DNA of 64,000 nt from Caprella mutica. Its lineage: Eukaryota; Arthropoda; Malacostraca; Amphipoda; Caprellidae. Every line of letters begins with the position of its first letter. The first letter of the stretch is position 1. Of this stretch, positions 24,401-33,214 are shown piece by piece. The position numbers and the translations under genes are program-made. The stretch covers positions 1 through 64,000 of the forward strand of contig CANNZV010002588.1 of assembly GCA_947561585.1 (NCBI GenBank), written 5' to 3'. Below the pieces are notes generated by a model, which was not told the DNA's origin, did not search any database, and saw only the letters and a program-made list of their open reading frames with translations.

Positions 24401-26787
24401 GCTACATAACAACAATAATATATACAGTAACAGAGTATGATGTAGACTAAGGGAATTATTATGTTTTTATTTTCTCTCTGGGCAGTACCTTATATTAATC
24501 TTTAATCTTTTAAGATAGTGTTATACATTGTCAACAACAATGAGATTATCTATTGATAATTAGATGCAGACTAAATTTATTAAATCAAATAAAGACCATT
24601 ATGAAACCATATCAAAACCTTCTAACATTAATGGTGAATATTAATTACAATAATAAATAGGGGACTCAAATTTCTGAGATCAAATCAATGTTGATGCAGT
24701 GAATTCATTAAAGATAGGTTTAATGATAACTATAATATTAATTTTCTTTACTCACGTTTGGGCTTATCAGTTTCTGGGAAAGGAAAACAATATTTAATTA
24801 GATAAGTTGGTTGCTGTGACATACCTAACTAGATTGTATACATTTTGTTCAATAAAACAGTGGGTCATTTTGAGTCTGAGTGTCCTAATTACAAAGTGAT
24901 CCAAAAATATTAAACCCTTTTTATTTACTAATAAAATGAAAACAAATGAACTAGGTCCTAGTGTATTGAAACTAATTCTATTTGAAAAAATAGCTACATC
25001 TTGAAAATTGTTTACATTAGGGTAAAGTTTTAATAAAATTATACTTTTTAAATAATAGCCTCATTTTCCTCAACAAATACGTGTTCTTTCTTTTCACAGT
25101 TTTTATGAAAAATATTGAAGATTTCAACCAAAAATAGGCTAATTTGAAAAAAATATTGAATTTAGAGGTTTCATTTCAACAGTCCTAGGATTTTCGGTAC
25201 TCCAAACCATTAAATTCTGCCACTTAACATTCACTGATAGGTGAACATGTGCTCTATTTTCAAAGTCCGTTCTAATTGAATAAATGACTCATTGTTACAA
25301 AGGATAAGAAATGACTGCATAATTCAAACTGTGAAATAAAGACTTTTTTGTCTAGAAAAGAATTGCCATCATTTCAAGGGAATAAATTTTGAATCAAATG
25401 TAGAAAAATCTCCAAGATGTAACTTATTTAAATAGGTACTCTAGGTTTATTAGTTTTGATTTCATTACCAAATGAAAAGGTTCTGATGTTAATTGATCAC
25501 TCTGTATAATACAAAATAAAGAAAAAATCTAATAACTTTGTTTAAAAAAGGTGATATTTATCCATCAAAAAGAATGAAATCTTTACAGAGGAGAAATTAG
25601 TAGATGGTGTCAATTGGACTATTTATAAATTGTAGAGCTAATTTATAGAGACTTACCTCCTACAGCATCAAGCATTCGATAAAATCTATATTCGAGGTGT
25701 AACTGTGGAGCCTTCGCCTTAATTGGTTCCTGATGGGGTTAGAGAAAAGAAACAAATGTAAAGACAGGCTGAAAATAGCTAAAAAGAGGAAAAACCATCA
25801 ACAATAGTAGAGCATTTCATCTCATTCCATTGGGAATTCAATTAATAAAGGTTTACAATACAAATGCATGTACAATGATTAAACTGAATTACAAAAATTA
25901 AAACAATATTTTGATTAGTGTGACTCGGACTCGTAGTGATGAAACAGTTTTAAATGAATATTCATCAAAATCTTATTCTAGTGTAGAAGATTCAAAACTA
26001 ATTTAAAAGAAATTGAAGAACATCATAAAAAAATAGATATCGAAGTCAAGGATATGTAAGGAGAGTAGTTGTATGCAATTTAGATAAAAACTGCACCCTT
26101 ATCAGTAAAGATGCAATAAATTCACAAGTGCCATGATAATAAAGTTTAGCAAATATTGATGTATATACTATATTCACAATATTATCACCTATATACATAT
26201 ACTCTGAGTCAGACTATTAACCATTTTCTCACCAGCTTTATTGCCACATGTTCGTTAGTATATAGATTTTTTCCTGAAAAGATAAAAGATAAACAAATTA
26301 GCCAGTTGAAAACATTCATCTGTCATGTGACAATTATATTAATATGATAAGAAAAAGGATTTAATTAATTAGTAGTGGTTTGAATTCTTCTTATTTCACT
26401 GTAGTTTAATTTAGAATATCAAATATTTCATGGAAAAGACTGGTATCTAGTAAAAAAAAAAAAAGTCATCAAATTGATTCTTAATAATATATTAATATTT
26501 CAATTACTTAAAAATTCACCAATGGAAAAGTAAGTAATTAACAATAAAGTTATATAGAGTAGCTACTCACCTAATCTTAATTCTCCAAAATTACCACAGC
26601 CTATCTTTTTCCCTACTCTATAATTAGGACCAACAAATAACTCTAAGGAATTGGACGAGGACGTAGTCCTGGATCCGTGCTGTACGGTGGTTCCCCCAGC
26701 TCTGTTGCTGTTGCTGGTTCTTCTGGAGTTGGGGTCTTCATTTTTTGTGACGTTGTTGGACCCCCTCTGTCTGTCCGTCTTCTGCAT
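345..26787 (-). CDS. CSNK1G: Casein kinase 1 gamma, split gene, 3' end off window
   Basis: Ser/Thr kinase of the CK1 gamma family. Known members are anchored to the plasma membrane by a lipidated C-terminal tail and phosphorylate acidic or primed substrates, including the Wnt co-receptor LRP6. Eleven exons join in phase: 26571-26787, 26233-26273, 25657-25729, 10838-10989, 8933-9047, 7849-8074, 7447-7511, 7083-7231, 5448-5543, 5046-5243, 345-443 (1431 nt, 477 codons). Visible are the Gly-rich loop GCGNFGE (residues 63-69), VAIK Lys85, the catalytic YRDVKPEN with Asp177, DFG at 200-202, and the CK1 SINTH segment. The tail keeps a human-like ADRHG-SVQ block. The start Met follows an in-frame TAA four codons upstream. 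The expected final Cys/Lys-rich exon was not found in 1-344. Intron 3 is 14667 bp. Confidence 0.95.
878..1109. mobile_element. MITE family C, copy 1 (TTA target duplication)
   Basis: A 232-bp foldback with long terminal inverted repeats AGGGCCGTACACACGTAGG, flanked by TTA on both sides (875-877 and 1110-1112). A 3-bp TTA duplication suggests PIF/Harbinger ancestry. The inner arms also pair almost completely. No coding capacity. It lies in CSNK1G intron 10. Confidence 0.8.
1849..1989. mobile_element. MITE family A, copy 1
   Basis: 141-bp inverted-repeat element starting GGGTAAGTTACGAATTA and flanked by TA dinucleotides. TA duplications and 25-60 bp inverted termini fit non-autonomous Tc1/mariner elements. 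Confidence 0.8.
3146..3405. repeat. Degenerate tandem repeat, about 65-75 bp unit
   Basis: Four diverged copies of a unit containing GAGATTTAGTATTGCCATCT and GAATTCATGTTT, separated by variable A-rich spacers. It lies in CSNK1G intron 10, function unknown. Confidence 0.75.
3406..3612 (+). other. Short unassigned open frame
   Basis: A 68-codon plus-strand frame with fairly protein-like composition (for example [19 protein letters not shown]), directly after a degenerate tandem repeat and antisense inside CSNK1G intron 10. I recognise no family. It may be a relic of a transposon gene or a chance frame. Confidence 0.2.
3926..4469. mobile_element. MITE family C, copy 2, with internal satellite
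   Basis: Same termini as the element at 878-1109 (GCCGTACACACG left, CGTGTGTACGGCCCT right) and TTA on both sides. The right half is expanded by a 22-bp tandem array (about 4128-4400). The centre carries an inverted GGTATCCATGATAC pair. Confidence 0.78.
4128..4400. repeat. 22-bp minisatellite inside MITE
   Basis: About 12 nearly identical copies of AAATGATACAAAAATATTTT plus GT. The unit resembles a single-copy segment at the equivalent place in the left arm (4008-4026), so it expanded locally inside the right arm. The long minus-strand open frames here come from the repeat, not from a gene. Confidence 0.93.
4813..4953. mobile_element. MITE family A, copy 2
   Basis: Diverged copy: left GGGTAAGCTACGAATTATAG, right end TAAGTTACCC; the arms pair around CACATAAGAAAAA. 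The left TA is present and the right flank has lost it. It ends about 90 bp from CSNK1G exon 10. Confidence 0.65.
5046..5243 (-). CDS. CSNK1G: CSNK1G coding exon 10 (tail)
   Basis: Residues 379-444, a low-complexity Gly/Thr/Pro-rich tail starting [10 protein letters not shown]. The acceptor CACTCAG follows a long CT-rich tract and the donor is CAC|GTATGT, in phase with both neighbours. It is markedly GC-rich in AT-rich surroundings. The assignment rests on splice signals and open frame rather than similarity. Confidence 0.72.
5448..5543 (-). CDS. CSNK1G: CSNK1G coding exon 9 (tail)
   Basis: Residues 347-378, [18 protein letters not shown]..., a Thr/Gln/Asn-rich linker after the kinase domain. 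The acceptor is TTGCAG and the donor AAG|GTAACG; it is phase 0 at both ends. Only the TPVG start is conserved with human. Confidence 0.82.
6370..6571. mobile_element. MITE family A, copy 3, near-perfect palindrome
   Basis: 202 bp, TA|GGGCAAG...CTTGCCC|TA. The arms are almost completely complementary and the turn holds GGTATCCATGATACC. It is the best-preserved member here and probably a recent insertion. Confidence 0.87.
6608..6773. mobile_element. MITE family A, copy 4
   Basis: 166 bp with TA at both ends. The termini pair as GTTTCACATCTTCGGTCATA with TATGACCGAAGATGTGAAC-like sequence. It sits 36 bp from copy 3. Confidence 0.8.
7083..7231 (-). CDS. CSNK1G: CSNK1G coding exon 8
   Basis: Residues 297-346, with [20 protein letters not shown], the end of the kinase domain. 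I end it at ATG|GTCAGT because joining to exon 9 gives DWTGKTM-STPVG, the same spacing as human DWIGKQLPTPVG. The donor is not consensus. Read-through would add 12 residues and then a stop. Confidence 0.88.
7447..7511 (-). CDS. CSNK1G: CSNK1G coding exon 7
   Basis: Completes Arg275 and encodes [21 protein letters not shown] plus one base. It is nearly identical to human CK1 gamma over this stretch. The donor is GTAAGT. Confidence 0.95.
7733..7849 (-). repeat. 25-bp minisatellite repeating the exon 6 splice donor
   Basis: About 4.5 tandem copies of a 25-bp unit begin at the exon 6/intron 6 boundary. Each copy carries AGGTGAGACACTGA on the sense strand, so there are five potential 5' splice sites in a row. 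The real one is at 7848/7849. Use of any downstream copy would retain AGG TGA and stop translation at once. Confidence 0.9.
7849..8074 (-). CDS. CSNK1G: CSNK1G coding exon 6
   Basis: Residues 200-274 plus two bases, from the Asp of DFG through [40 protein letters not shown] and [10 protein letters not shown]. The donor AG|GTGAGA is the first copy of a 25-bp tandem repeat that repeats the donor sequence downstream. Confidence 0.95.
8642..8850. mobile_element. MITE family A, copy 5
   Basis: About 209 bp, left GTGTAAGTTACGAATTATTG, right CAGATAATTCGTAACT. The centre holds ATTGGTATCCATGATTC and its partial inverse. It lies in CSNK1G intron 5, 82 bp from exon 5. Confidence 0.75.
8933..9047 (-). 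CDS. CSNK1G: CSNK1G coding exon 5
   Basis: Residues 162-199 plus one base. Contains the catalytic loop [20 protein letters not shown] with Asp177. The acceptor at 9048-9050 follows an unusually long pyrimidine tract (C12 plus CT repeats on the sense strand). Confidence 0.95.
9105..9259. mobile_element. MITE family B, copy 1
   Basis: Inverted-repeat element with termini GTGTGACAATATG and GCATATTGTAACAACCC. It lies in CSNK1G intron 5-proximal sequence of intron 4, only about 57 bp upstream of exon 5. Confidence 0.7.
9799..9947. mobile_element. MITE family A, copy 6
   Basis: 149 bp, left GGGTAAGTTACGAATTATTG, right CTTAACTTGTCC followed by TA. The inner arms are diverged. It lies in CSNK1G intron 4. 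Confidence 0.75.
10838..10989 (-). CDS. CSNK1G: CSNK1G coding exon 4
   Basis: Completes Ala111 and runs to Leu161: [29 protein letters not shown] and [10 protein letters not shown], the kinase hinge and helix D-E region. The acceptor is TTTTTTCAG. Splicing from exon 3 gives no gap against human CSNK1G, so no exon is missing from the 14.7-kb intron. Confidence 0.94.
11049..11242. mobile_element. MITE family A, copy 7
   Basis: About 194 bp, left TA|GGGAGAGTTAAGATTTATCG, right GACCGATAATTCGTAACTCA. The centre has ATTGGTACCCATGATACC and a short ATCAGCATCCATGCTAC segment. It lies in intron 3, 60 bp upstream of exon 4. Confidence 0.7.
12059..12233. mobile_element. MITE family B, copy 2
   Basis: 175 bp, TA|GGGTTGTGACAATATGC...GCATATTGTCACAACCC|TA. 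It has no coding capacity and the TA duplication again points to the Tc1/mariner group. Its termini are unrelated to family A. Confidence 0.85.
13023..15382. repeat. 30-bp minisatellite with higher-order structure
   Basis: About 78 tandem copies of GCATCCATGCTACAGAGCTA plus GGGCGTGATT in CSNK1G intron 3. Variant positions (GAGCT/GAACT, GCT/GTT, GATTG/GAGTG) recur as blocks: ACAAAGCTAG is at 13691, 14321 and 14921, and GGACGTGATT blocks at about 13610, 14240 and 14840. That gives 600-630-bp higher-order units. Because 30 is a multiple of three, one minus frame stays open for 752 codons. This is a by-product, not a gene. Confidence 0.96.
15514..15713. mobile_element. MITE family A, copy 8
   Basis: 200 bp with intact TA|GGGTAAGTTCCGAATTATTG and CGGAACTTACCC|TA ends. 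The inner arms pair well. It lies between the two large minisatellites of intron 3. Confidence 0.87.
16284..17917. repeat. 25-bp minisatellite of perfect CRE palindromes
   Basis: About 65 copies of TCTAGTGACGTCACACTCAC plus TCACA in CSNK1G intron 3. Nearly every copy contains GTGACGTCAC, whose core TGACGTCA is the full palindromic CREB/ATF site. Minor variants alternate TCTAGTG, GCTAGTG and GCTATTG. A few copies lack 8 bp (for example near 16999 and 17573). Confidence 0.96.
18361..18698 (-). repeat. 3' LTR of Copia-type element
   Basis: 338 bp, directly preceded on the minus strand by the purine run GAGGAGGAG. TATAC flanks it on the outside. Confidence 0.94.
18699..18707 (-). promoter_or_regulatory. 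Polypurine tract
   Basis: GAGGAGGAG on the minus strand, immediately upstream of the 3' LTR, the usual place for plus-strand priming. Confidence 0.75.
18941..19360. repeat. 179-bp tandem repeat in LTR element
   Basis: 2.4 copies starting TAACTGCAAGAATTTTAAAC at 18941, 19120 and 19299, nearly identical. They lie between the gag remnant and the 3' LTR, where pol would be in a full element. Confidence 0.92.
19985..20644 (-). pseudogene. Truncated Copia-type gag remnant
   Basis: Encodes part of a Copia gag core (UBN2-type): [16 protein letters not shown], then [20 protein letters not shown] and a TLRSEAEKL segment. The N-terminal third is missing and is replaced upstream by 125-bp repeats. Downstream the gag frame runs into a different frame. 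An adjacent frame instead reads as a Tyr/Gln/Gly/Asn-rich tail with an in-frame TGA near 20264 and a further shift near 20055. I see no CCHC zinc knuckle and no pol. Confidence 0.85.
20641..21330. repeat. 125-bp tandem repeat in LTR element
   Basis: Units starting AACAACCAAAGCAGTTAA occur at 20824, 20949, 21074 and 21199 (exact 125-bp spacing), with an additional diverged unit at about 20641. They occupy the place where the 5' part of gag should be. Confidence 0.92.
21639..21652 (-). promoter_or_regulatory. Primer-binding site, initiator tRNA-Met half
   Basis: GGTTATGGGCCCAG directly abuts the 5' LTR. It is complementary to the anticodon stem-loop of initiator tRNA-Met (CTGGGCCCATAACC). Drosophila copia is known to prime from this internal, half-tRNA site rather than from the tRNA 3' end. 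Confidence 0.9.
21653..21990 (-). repeat. 5' LTR of Copia-type element
   Basis: 338 bp. On the minus strand this is the upstream LTR, next to the primer-binding site. It matches the LTR at 18361-18698 base for base as far as I can read, so the insertion is recent. Confidence 0.94.
22497..22640. mobile_element. MITE family A, copy 9
   Basis: 144 bp with TA at both ends. The subterminal arms read CACATTTTCGGATACGTAAG and pair with CTTACGTATCC-type sequence. It belongs to a subfamily carrying TACGT in place of the usual CATAT. Confidence 0.75.
22650..25650. other. Intron 3 remainder, no gene seen
   Basis: AT-rich intronic sequence with a short (TA) run near 23562. A single partial copy of a dispersed unit at about 23705-23770 (CAACCAAATTGCCTGAAATT) is shared with 51.9-52.4 and 55.0 kb. 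I see nothing else recognisable. Confidence 0.6.
25657..25729 (-). CDS. CSNK1G: CSNK1G coding exon 3
   Basis: Residues 87-110 plus one base. Contains [11 protein letters not shown], the highly conserved alpha-C region of CK1 gamma. The donor is a strong GTAAGT. The following intron is by far the largest in the window (10990-25656). Confidence 0.93.
26233..26273 (-). CDS. CSNK1G: CSNK1G coding exon 2
   Basis: A 41-nt microexon completing Gly73 and encoding residues to Leu86, including [12 protein letters not shown] with the ATP-anchoring Lys85. The acceptor is TTTTCAG and the donor GTGAG. It ends in phase 0. Confidence 0.93.
26571..26787 (-). CDS. CSNK1G: CSNK1G coding exon 1
   Basis: Residues 1-72 plus one base. 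The first 48 residues are polar and Ser/Thr/Asn-rich, as in CK1 gamma N-termini. [20 protein letters not shown] follows and opens the kinase domain. The donor is GTGAGT. The exon is more GC-rich than its surroundings. Non-coding 5' exons may lie further upstream. Confidence 0.94.
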
Positions 26788-28017
26788 ATTTATTTACACT
26801 GCTGAGCACGGTCACACCGCCAACAAATAAAATGGACTTTGAATATGCTTAGCACAATTTACTCTAATTCTTATCAAAAAGATATACACACTAAAAAGCA
26901 CCCATGCTTGCTATCTGAAAAAAAAATTTGGTTATGCATGGAACTATAGGAATTGACATTTTAGAATATGAAATGGTTATGATACAACTTTATATCAATA
27001 CCAGTTAGTTAGGGTATAGAGTCAATCACCTGTTTCTTCACCTTGTTTTCCAAATATCATAAGGCAGTATTTTGAGTCAGAAAAAAATATTGAAGAATAT
27101 AATATAATATAATTAGGATATGGCTAGTAAAATAAGTAACTCTCCATTTTTCCCCTTATGTAACCACATAGAATTGTATAAATATAATAATTTATAATTA
27201 AATAAAAATGCTTGATAGGAACTTATAGTTTTTTACCATAATTCACATATTTCAACTGTTGAATAAAAACTGGTTATTCATATTAAGTATCAGTTGAGTT
27301 CTGCTAATTAGGTTTTGAATCTCAAAATCAAATTATATTAAGGCTTAAAGATACTCTCCAGGCTCCAGAAAAAATACATGTTTATTACATACTAGCTACT
27401 ATAAAACTAATATCTAGGATCATTGCTCTGCAAGCTGCATAAAAAATGGTTCAGTAAATATTATTTTATATGCTTTCTAAATTCTAATTTTATTCATACT
27501 GGATATAGAACAATAGTACAAAACAATAATATGATGAAGAAAAATATTATAAACTCTTTCGTTTTCATTTCCAATTTGAAATTTATAAACAAATAATGTA
27601 TGGTTGGCCTTCTTTAAACTGTAAATTATTTAATTAAGTAAATAAAAAGTTTCTCCTATTTAGCTAATACCTTTACATGAATATTTACTATCAAAAGAAA
27701 ACACTTGCTAATATAAACAAACGAAACATTCTTTTTATTTGAACAGAAAATTAGCAAGTTGGGAGTAGAATTTCTGTTGAAGAGTTTAGATTATAAATAA
27801 CTTTAAAATCATATAAAATAATATTTGCTAACAAATTTCATGGGGCATATATGCAACTTTGCAGCAAAATGATTAAACACAAGCCTCATTGATTAAAACA
27901 AATAAGAAAAGGTTGGAGGGAACTTCAAGTAAATTCAAATTTTAAAGAAAATTCTTTCGTCACATATATCTTGATTTAACAGCTCCAAAGTTTATCGCTA
28001 ACACAAAAAATATACAA

Positions 28018-28145
28018 AGGACTGGAACGAGGCAGTCAGGTAAGAAAGTCACTCCATAAAAGTCACTCACCACTAATCAGTGACAAGTACATGGATGCAG
28101 AAAAGCTACTCTCTAGATACACTCTCTTACCAAGGAATGTGATAA
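28018..28145 (+). repeat. Dispersed coding-like repeat, short copy
   Basis: Resembles 52760-52880: GGACTGGAACGAGGCAGTCA, then ATGGATGCAGAAAAGCTACT and TTACCAAGGAATGTGA. Frames are broken here. Family unknown, probably a transposon gene fragment. Confidence 0.6.
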
Positions 28146-28831
28146 AGAGGAAATAAGTAACTGAGACTGAACTCACAGACCAGATTATAAAGCAAACCTT
28201 TTCTTGCCATTTGCCTGGGGAGTTGATAACAAATTCTCACCATTTGGAGACAATTCAATATAAAATTTAATAAATAGACAATTATGGAGAGACACTTGAC
28301 CACCTTTAGAGAAAGCTGGAGAGACAAATGGAGTTTTATTGGCATTTTTGTAATTTCAGTAATTAACTTATTGCTCTCTGCCTGAAATCTTTTTTTAACT
28401 TTGCATGCGCTTGAGAATTGACTTTATATTTTCAATAAAAAGCTATATTATATTATTAAGGAGGAAAATGAAGAGGTGATAATTGTGTTGCTAGAGCTAA
28501 GGGTGAGCTTTAATTTAATATTTTTAAAAATATATAATTTTTACTAGCTATGTTACAATATTATTTTGGAGAAATAGAAATTTTTTAATCATATTGAGAA
28601 AACATTCAGTAGAATATGGAATATTTCTTAATAACATAATTCCTAGCATGCATACAGAAATGAAAATTAGAAAATCTCTTGAGACTTAATGAAATATTTT
28701 CTTTGTTTCATACCATTAATGAGTTGAATTCAGATATTTAACCATCACTTTTACAGTCCAAGCTAAATCTACTTCTATAATGTAATCATTTTTAAATTTT
28801 CTTACATAAATACTAGATGCAATACCTTTAA

Positions 28832-29325
28832 CCCTTTCGAGTCAGCTTTCGCGTATTTGATTTACAGCTCAAAAAACTTGTGTATATAATCATTGGACAT
28901 GTATCAATGGAACTTAATTGAAAAATAAGTGATATTACATATAATTATAGAATTTTAGCTATGGGACACTGGTGTCCCAACAGACATTTCAGTCCCAGTC
29001 TCCTACCTAAGACACTTATGTCCCAGCAGACTGTAAAAAAATGATCATTTATAGAAATGAAAGTCTGTTCGGACACATGTGTCCCAAGTTCGATCTTTGA
29101 AAAAGCCTCTTGGGACACCCGAGTCCTAGAATGAGAAAAATCTATTATATTTCATTATTTGAGCATAATTAATAAAATTCTCTGTACTATTGGATCTCAC
29201 ATATATACTTACAAAAAATCAATACTTACGATTTATCGACAATGTATATCAGTCTAAATAGAAGAAAAAGAATAAATTTATGAACAATTCTGCGGGACAA
29301 ATGTGTCCCAGGAGACTCGAAAGGG
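28832..29325. mobile_element. piggyBac-type MITE
   Basis: 494 bp running TTAA|CCCTTTCGAGTC...GACTCGAAAGGG|TTAA. The TTAA duplication plus CCC...GGG termini are the piggyBac signature. No transposase. The interior holds several palindromic GGGACAC..GTGTCCC motifs. Confidence 0.9.
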
Positions 29326-29587
29326 TTAAATTCATTGAATATTATACAAAATCCAATAATATTCAGTTCAGAAATGAAAATGGATCAAAATTGAATTATT
29401 CAATGAGCAGGCAGTCAGTGAGACACAGTATCTATATAGAATGGGGAATTGGAACAACTGGATATGACTGAGTCAACCAAACCAGACTACTACTACATTA
29501 AAAGGGGGTAGAGTCAAGGCGGGCATCCTTACACATCGGAAATTCGTGGGCGTTTTTTTCCACTCCAATTAACTTTTGGAAATGAAG

Positions 29588-29945
29588 AGATAAATCCAAA
29601 TTTGGATTACACCATAATAAAGAGCAGCTTCTAAACCCTTAGAAACAAAGTGAAGAGTACGCTAGTACTGCACTAGGAAATAGGGTCTTCAGCAAATAAC
29701 ACATCTGAAAGCATAGCCTCAATATTGAGCCATGTGAAAATCTAAATTGTGCGTAATTTACCATTATGAAAATAGTTATAGATAACAAGAATTATTTTAT
29801 ATTAGGTTTTTCGTTAGTGCATAACTACTCCTGCATAATAAAAGTTAAGGCATTAACTAATGGTAAAGGATCACTCTAAATTTGGATTACACCATCATAA
29901 AGAGCAGCTTATGAAAAATTAGAAACCAAGTTAAGTAAAGGTGTA
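29588..29945. repeat. Direct repeat pair
   Basis: AAATTTGGATTACACCATAA plus AAGAGCAGCTT occurs at about 29600 and again at about 29878 with CATCATAA, followed in both by GAAAC-AAGT-AAG. The spacing is about 280 bp, suggesting one local duplication. Confidence 0.75.
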
Positions 29946-30496
29946 TTTTCAAAACATTGGTAAATAATTAGATATTTTACATGGTGTGTTAAGACACAGG
30001 ATGTATTGCGTAAAAATGACCTACTTCTCGAATATTAATCTACGCACAGAAATGTCTAATAATTATTTTATCACCAGTTAAACGGACCTTATTGTTGTAC
30101 AGTATCAATCCCTAACCCATACGGTAATACACAAGCAATTTGGTTTGAATGGCTAACTATCGTATCTATGTTACCGCAATTTGCGCTAAAATGCGTAATG
30201 AACCATACATATTGCGATTAATATTTATTTCATCTTAGGAATGCAAATCTAGTGAAATTTAAGAGATTTTGAATGAACAACATTTAAAATCTTCAACTGC
30301 AATTCTATTACTATGGAAAATGGGTTTACAATAAGCTAAACCCATTTATTTGACATTTTATAAATGATTTATGCATATTTTCTAATTAAATGATGTGAAA
30401 TAGAAATTATATTAATGTATTATATAACATATAATATAGGCATAGAATTACTCTACTTCCTTTCCTTTATACTGTGGTGAGAGAAAAAGCTGCATC

Positions 30497-30715
30497 CCAA
30501 GTAAAATAGAATGGCTGCTAAACTCTCCATTTGTCTCTCCAAAAAATCACCAAATCTCTCTCCAAAATGATCAAATTATCATAAATTCTCTCCAAAATAA
30601 TATTGTAACATAGGAGAAAAGTAGATATTTCTCGCCATTTGTAATTAAAGGGCTCAAAATAACCGACTAAAACTCACCATTAAAATGGCCAGTTTGGACA
30701 TGCTTTATTACCTGG
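30497..30715. mobile_element. hAT-type MITE family M, copy 1
   Basis: 219 bp, ends CCAAGTAAAATA...TTATTACCTGG. Flanked by GCTGCATC and GCTGTATC, an 8-bp duplication with one mismatch. An 8-bp duplication is typical of hAT elements. The interior has repeated TCTCTCCAAAAT motifs. Confidence 0.82.
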
Positions 30716-32229
30716 GCTGTATCATGTATACAAGAAAAAACCATATAAGTAATCCAATATTTAACTCCAATTTTCTCAAGTGTCTTAATGTTAATCAGCC
30801 ACACTCTGAATGACAAGCATGGGACCAATGATGATATTAGATTTGAGGAGAATAGTATTTCTGTAGCTTCTCCTGGAATGAACTGATTAACTATTGGGCT
30901 ATGGAAGAAACAAACTATGCTAATGTAGAATAGAGTTGTCTAATGATGATAGACTGAAGGAAATGAAAGATGAGGACAACAGGAAAAGGTTTTAAAACAT
31001 CTACATATATGAGCATATGATTGATTTTCTCACTACATTATAACACTGGCAACTATGCTGCTGCACTTTGAAACATGGGGTACCAGTTTCAGAAATTCAT
31101 CAAAGTGGAACATAGACATATGGTGAGAATTTACTATTTTTTGAAATAAAGAAAATCTGTTAATTAAACTTCATAAGTTAATTACAGAGAATATCTCTGC
31201 AAATAAACCACAGCAAAACCTCACACTAGACTAGATTGTATTGGATAACTTTTATAAAATGTTTAGTAAGAGTGTGAGTTAGACTAATATATTTATTACA
31301 CTGTTCAGCGAGAAACCTCATAGTTTGTACTAGACAAAACACAATTTTCGTCACCTGACATTTATATTGCAAAGATTAAAAAAATGAGAAATAAGAAAGA
31401 TTAATAATTAAGTTACTACGAGATCAAAATAAATCTCTTTATAAATAATGTATATATTATATCTATACTCTATTATTTGCCATGTTTTTAAATAGCTGAA
31501 AGTTATAAAACATAAGTAAAAATTTGTCATTTTATTTCATGACTGAGTTTGTGTTAAAATGCTAAAAAATCAATTTTGAGATTTGAAGAAAACTAGACAT
31601 AGTGATGATTAAACTAATTTCTTCAAGTGATGGTTCCATTCAAAAATAAATTACATGATTAAGTAACTATATATATCATATACATATTCACTTTAACTTT
31701 TCGATATACAAATAGACCAATAAAATTTATCAGAGTCACTGCTACACTTTTAGAGAAAACAGTTTTGGACTACCTACTGCCTAGATAGTAAGAGTAGTAA
31801 AGTTTCATACTGGACCGAGTTAGGGTGAAGTAGGTAAATTGCGGCACACTAACAAACTTCAGCCTCAAACCACAGAAATATTAGAACCACACAGAAAATT
31901 GCAGCCCTCTCATGAGAGTTTGAAACATTCTGAACCAAAATTACATAATGTTGCATACCATTAGACGCATGGGCGGCACAGCACAACTATTAGAGTTTTG
32001 AATTTTGAAGCTTAGTTTTAGTGCAACCCATAATAAACATCATGTCTTCAAAATATTCATTATATCAATAAATTATAACACGAGTAGTTACATTTGGGAG
32101 CAAGTGAAGATTACAGACCAGAAAAACAACAGAAACTTTCCTTCAATTTTAACAAATATTTCCTGTAGTTTATATATCATATAACCTTATAAATGATTAC
32201 ACATTGTTAATGCATATTATATATGCTTC

Positions 32230-32753
32230 ATTGTGACAATATGCACTTAAAATCATGAAATTGTATAGAATACTTGATACCGCTGGATTAGAACGATTCA
32301 ATACTGTTAAATTCACTCCGTATTTGGGGCAACACAACGCACTACCGTAATAGTGCATATTTTTTAAACCATTTATATTTCATTTTGATGGCATATTTTA
32401 TTGTGTCCATGTACATTTCAGTGGGATTCAAAACATAATTGACCAACCCAGTGTTAAAGTTGCTGGATTTTAGTAAAATCTGAAATGAAGTTTTTATAGG
32501 GTGAAAAAAGCTCTCTACTGTATACTCTAAATTATTTTATACTTTCATCAAACGAAAATGAATGAAAGTTACTAAATATATAGAAGAAATAGCAATCTTT
32601 TTAATGGTGTAGTCAGTTTTCTGAAATTATTACTCCTTAACTGTTGAAAAACGGGTGAGATTAATTACCTCAATACTTTGAGTGCGATGGAATACCCCGA
32701 TCGACGCTAATACTTTCGGGATCAATGAATTTAAACGCATATTGTCACAACCC
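32230..32753. mobile_element. MITE family B, copy 3 (long)
   Basis: 524 bp between ATTGTGACAATATGC and GCATATTGTCACAACCC, three times the length of the other copies. The extra interior may be a nested insertion or the ancestral longer form. Confidence 0.7.
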
Positions 32754-33214
32754 TACTCATAATTGATGAAAAACAACATAGTTTCTATTAGTTTTATTAA
32801 ATATTTCTTTTAGTTTTTATAAATATACAACCTTAATGTATGTATCTGCTGAAGTTCTTTGCAGTAATATGAACGATCCATTTTAACATTTTTAAGGTTG
32901 TGATTTTGTGAAGAATAAGTATTAGATAAATTGGGGAGAATTCTGCTTAGATCTTTTAATATGGTATCTAAGAATTCAAAATATTATTCTAACTAAGTTT
33001 AAATATTGACAATGTAACCAAGTAAAGATAATGGACACAGAACAAGAAATGAAGCTAGAAAAGATAAGGGATCAGAATTTTAACAAGAAAAATAACTGTC
33101 TCTGGTTCATTATCTTAACTTGCTTCTTCTTTAAAGTTACGTAACATTTCACTATATCTAAAATTGGTTAAGCCAATTTTATAGACTTTCTCGGGAAGGC
33201 CACAATCAGGTGGC

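Noticed and set aside
10990..25656. Missing exon inside the 14.7-kb intron 3
   Set aside because: Exon 3 and exon 4 join in phase with no gap against human CK1 gamma, so the intron is simply large.
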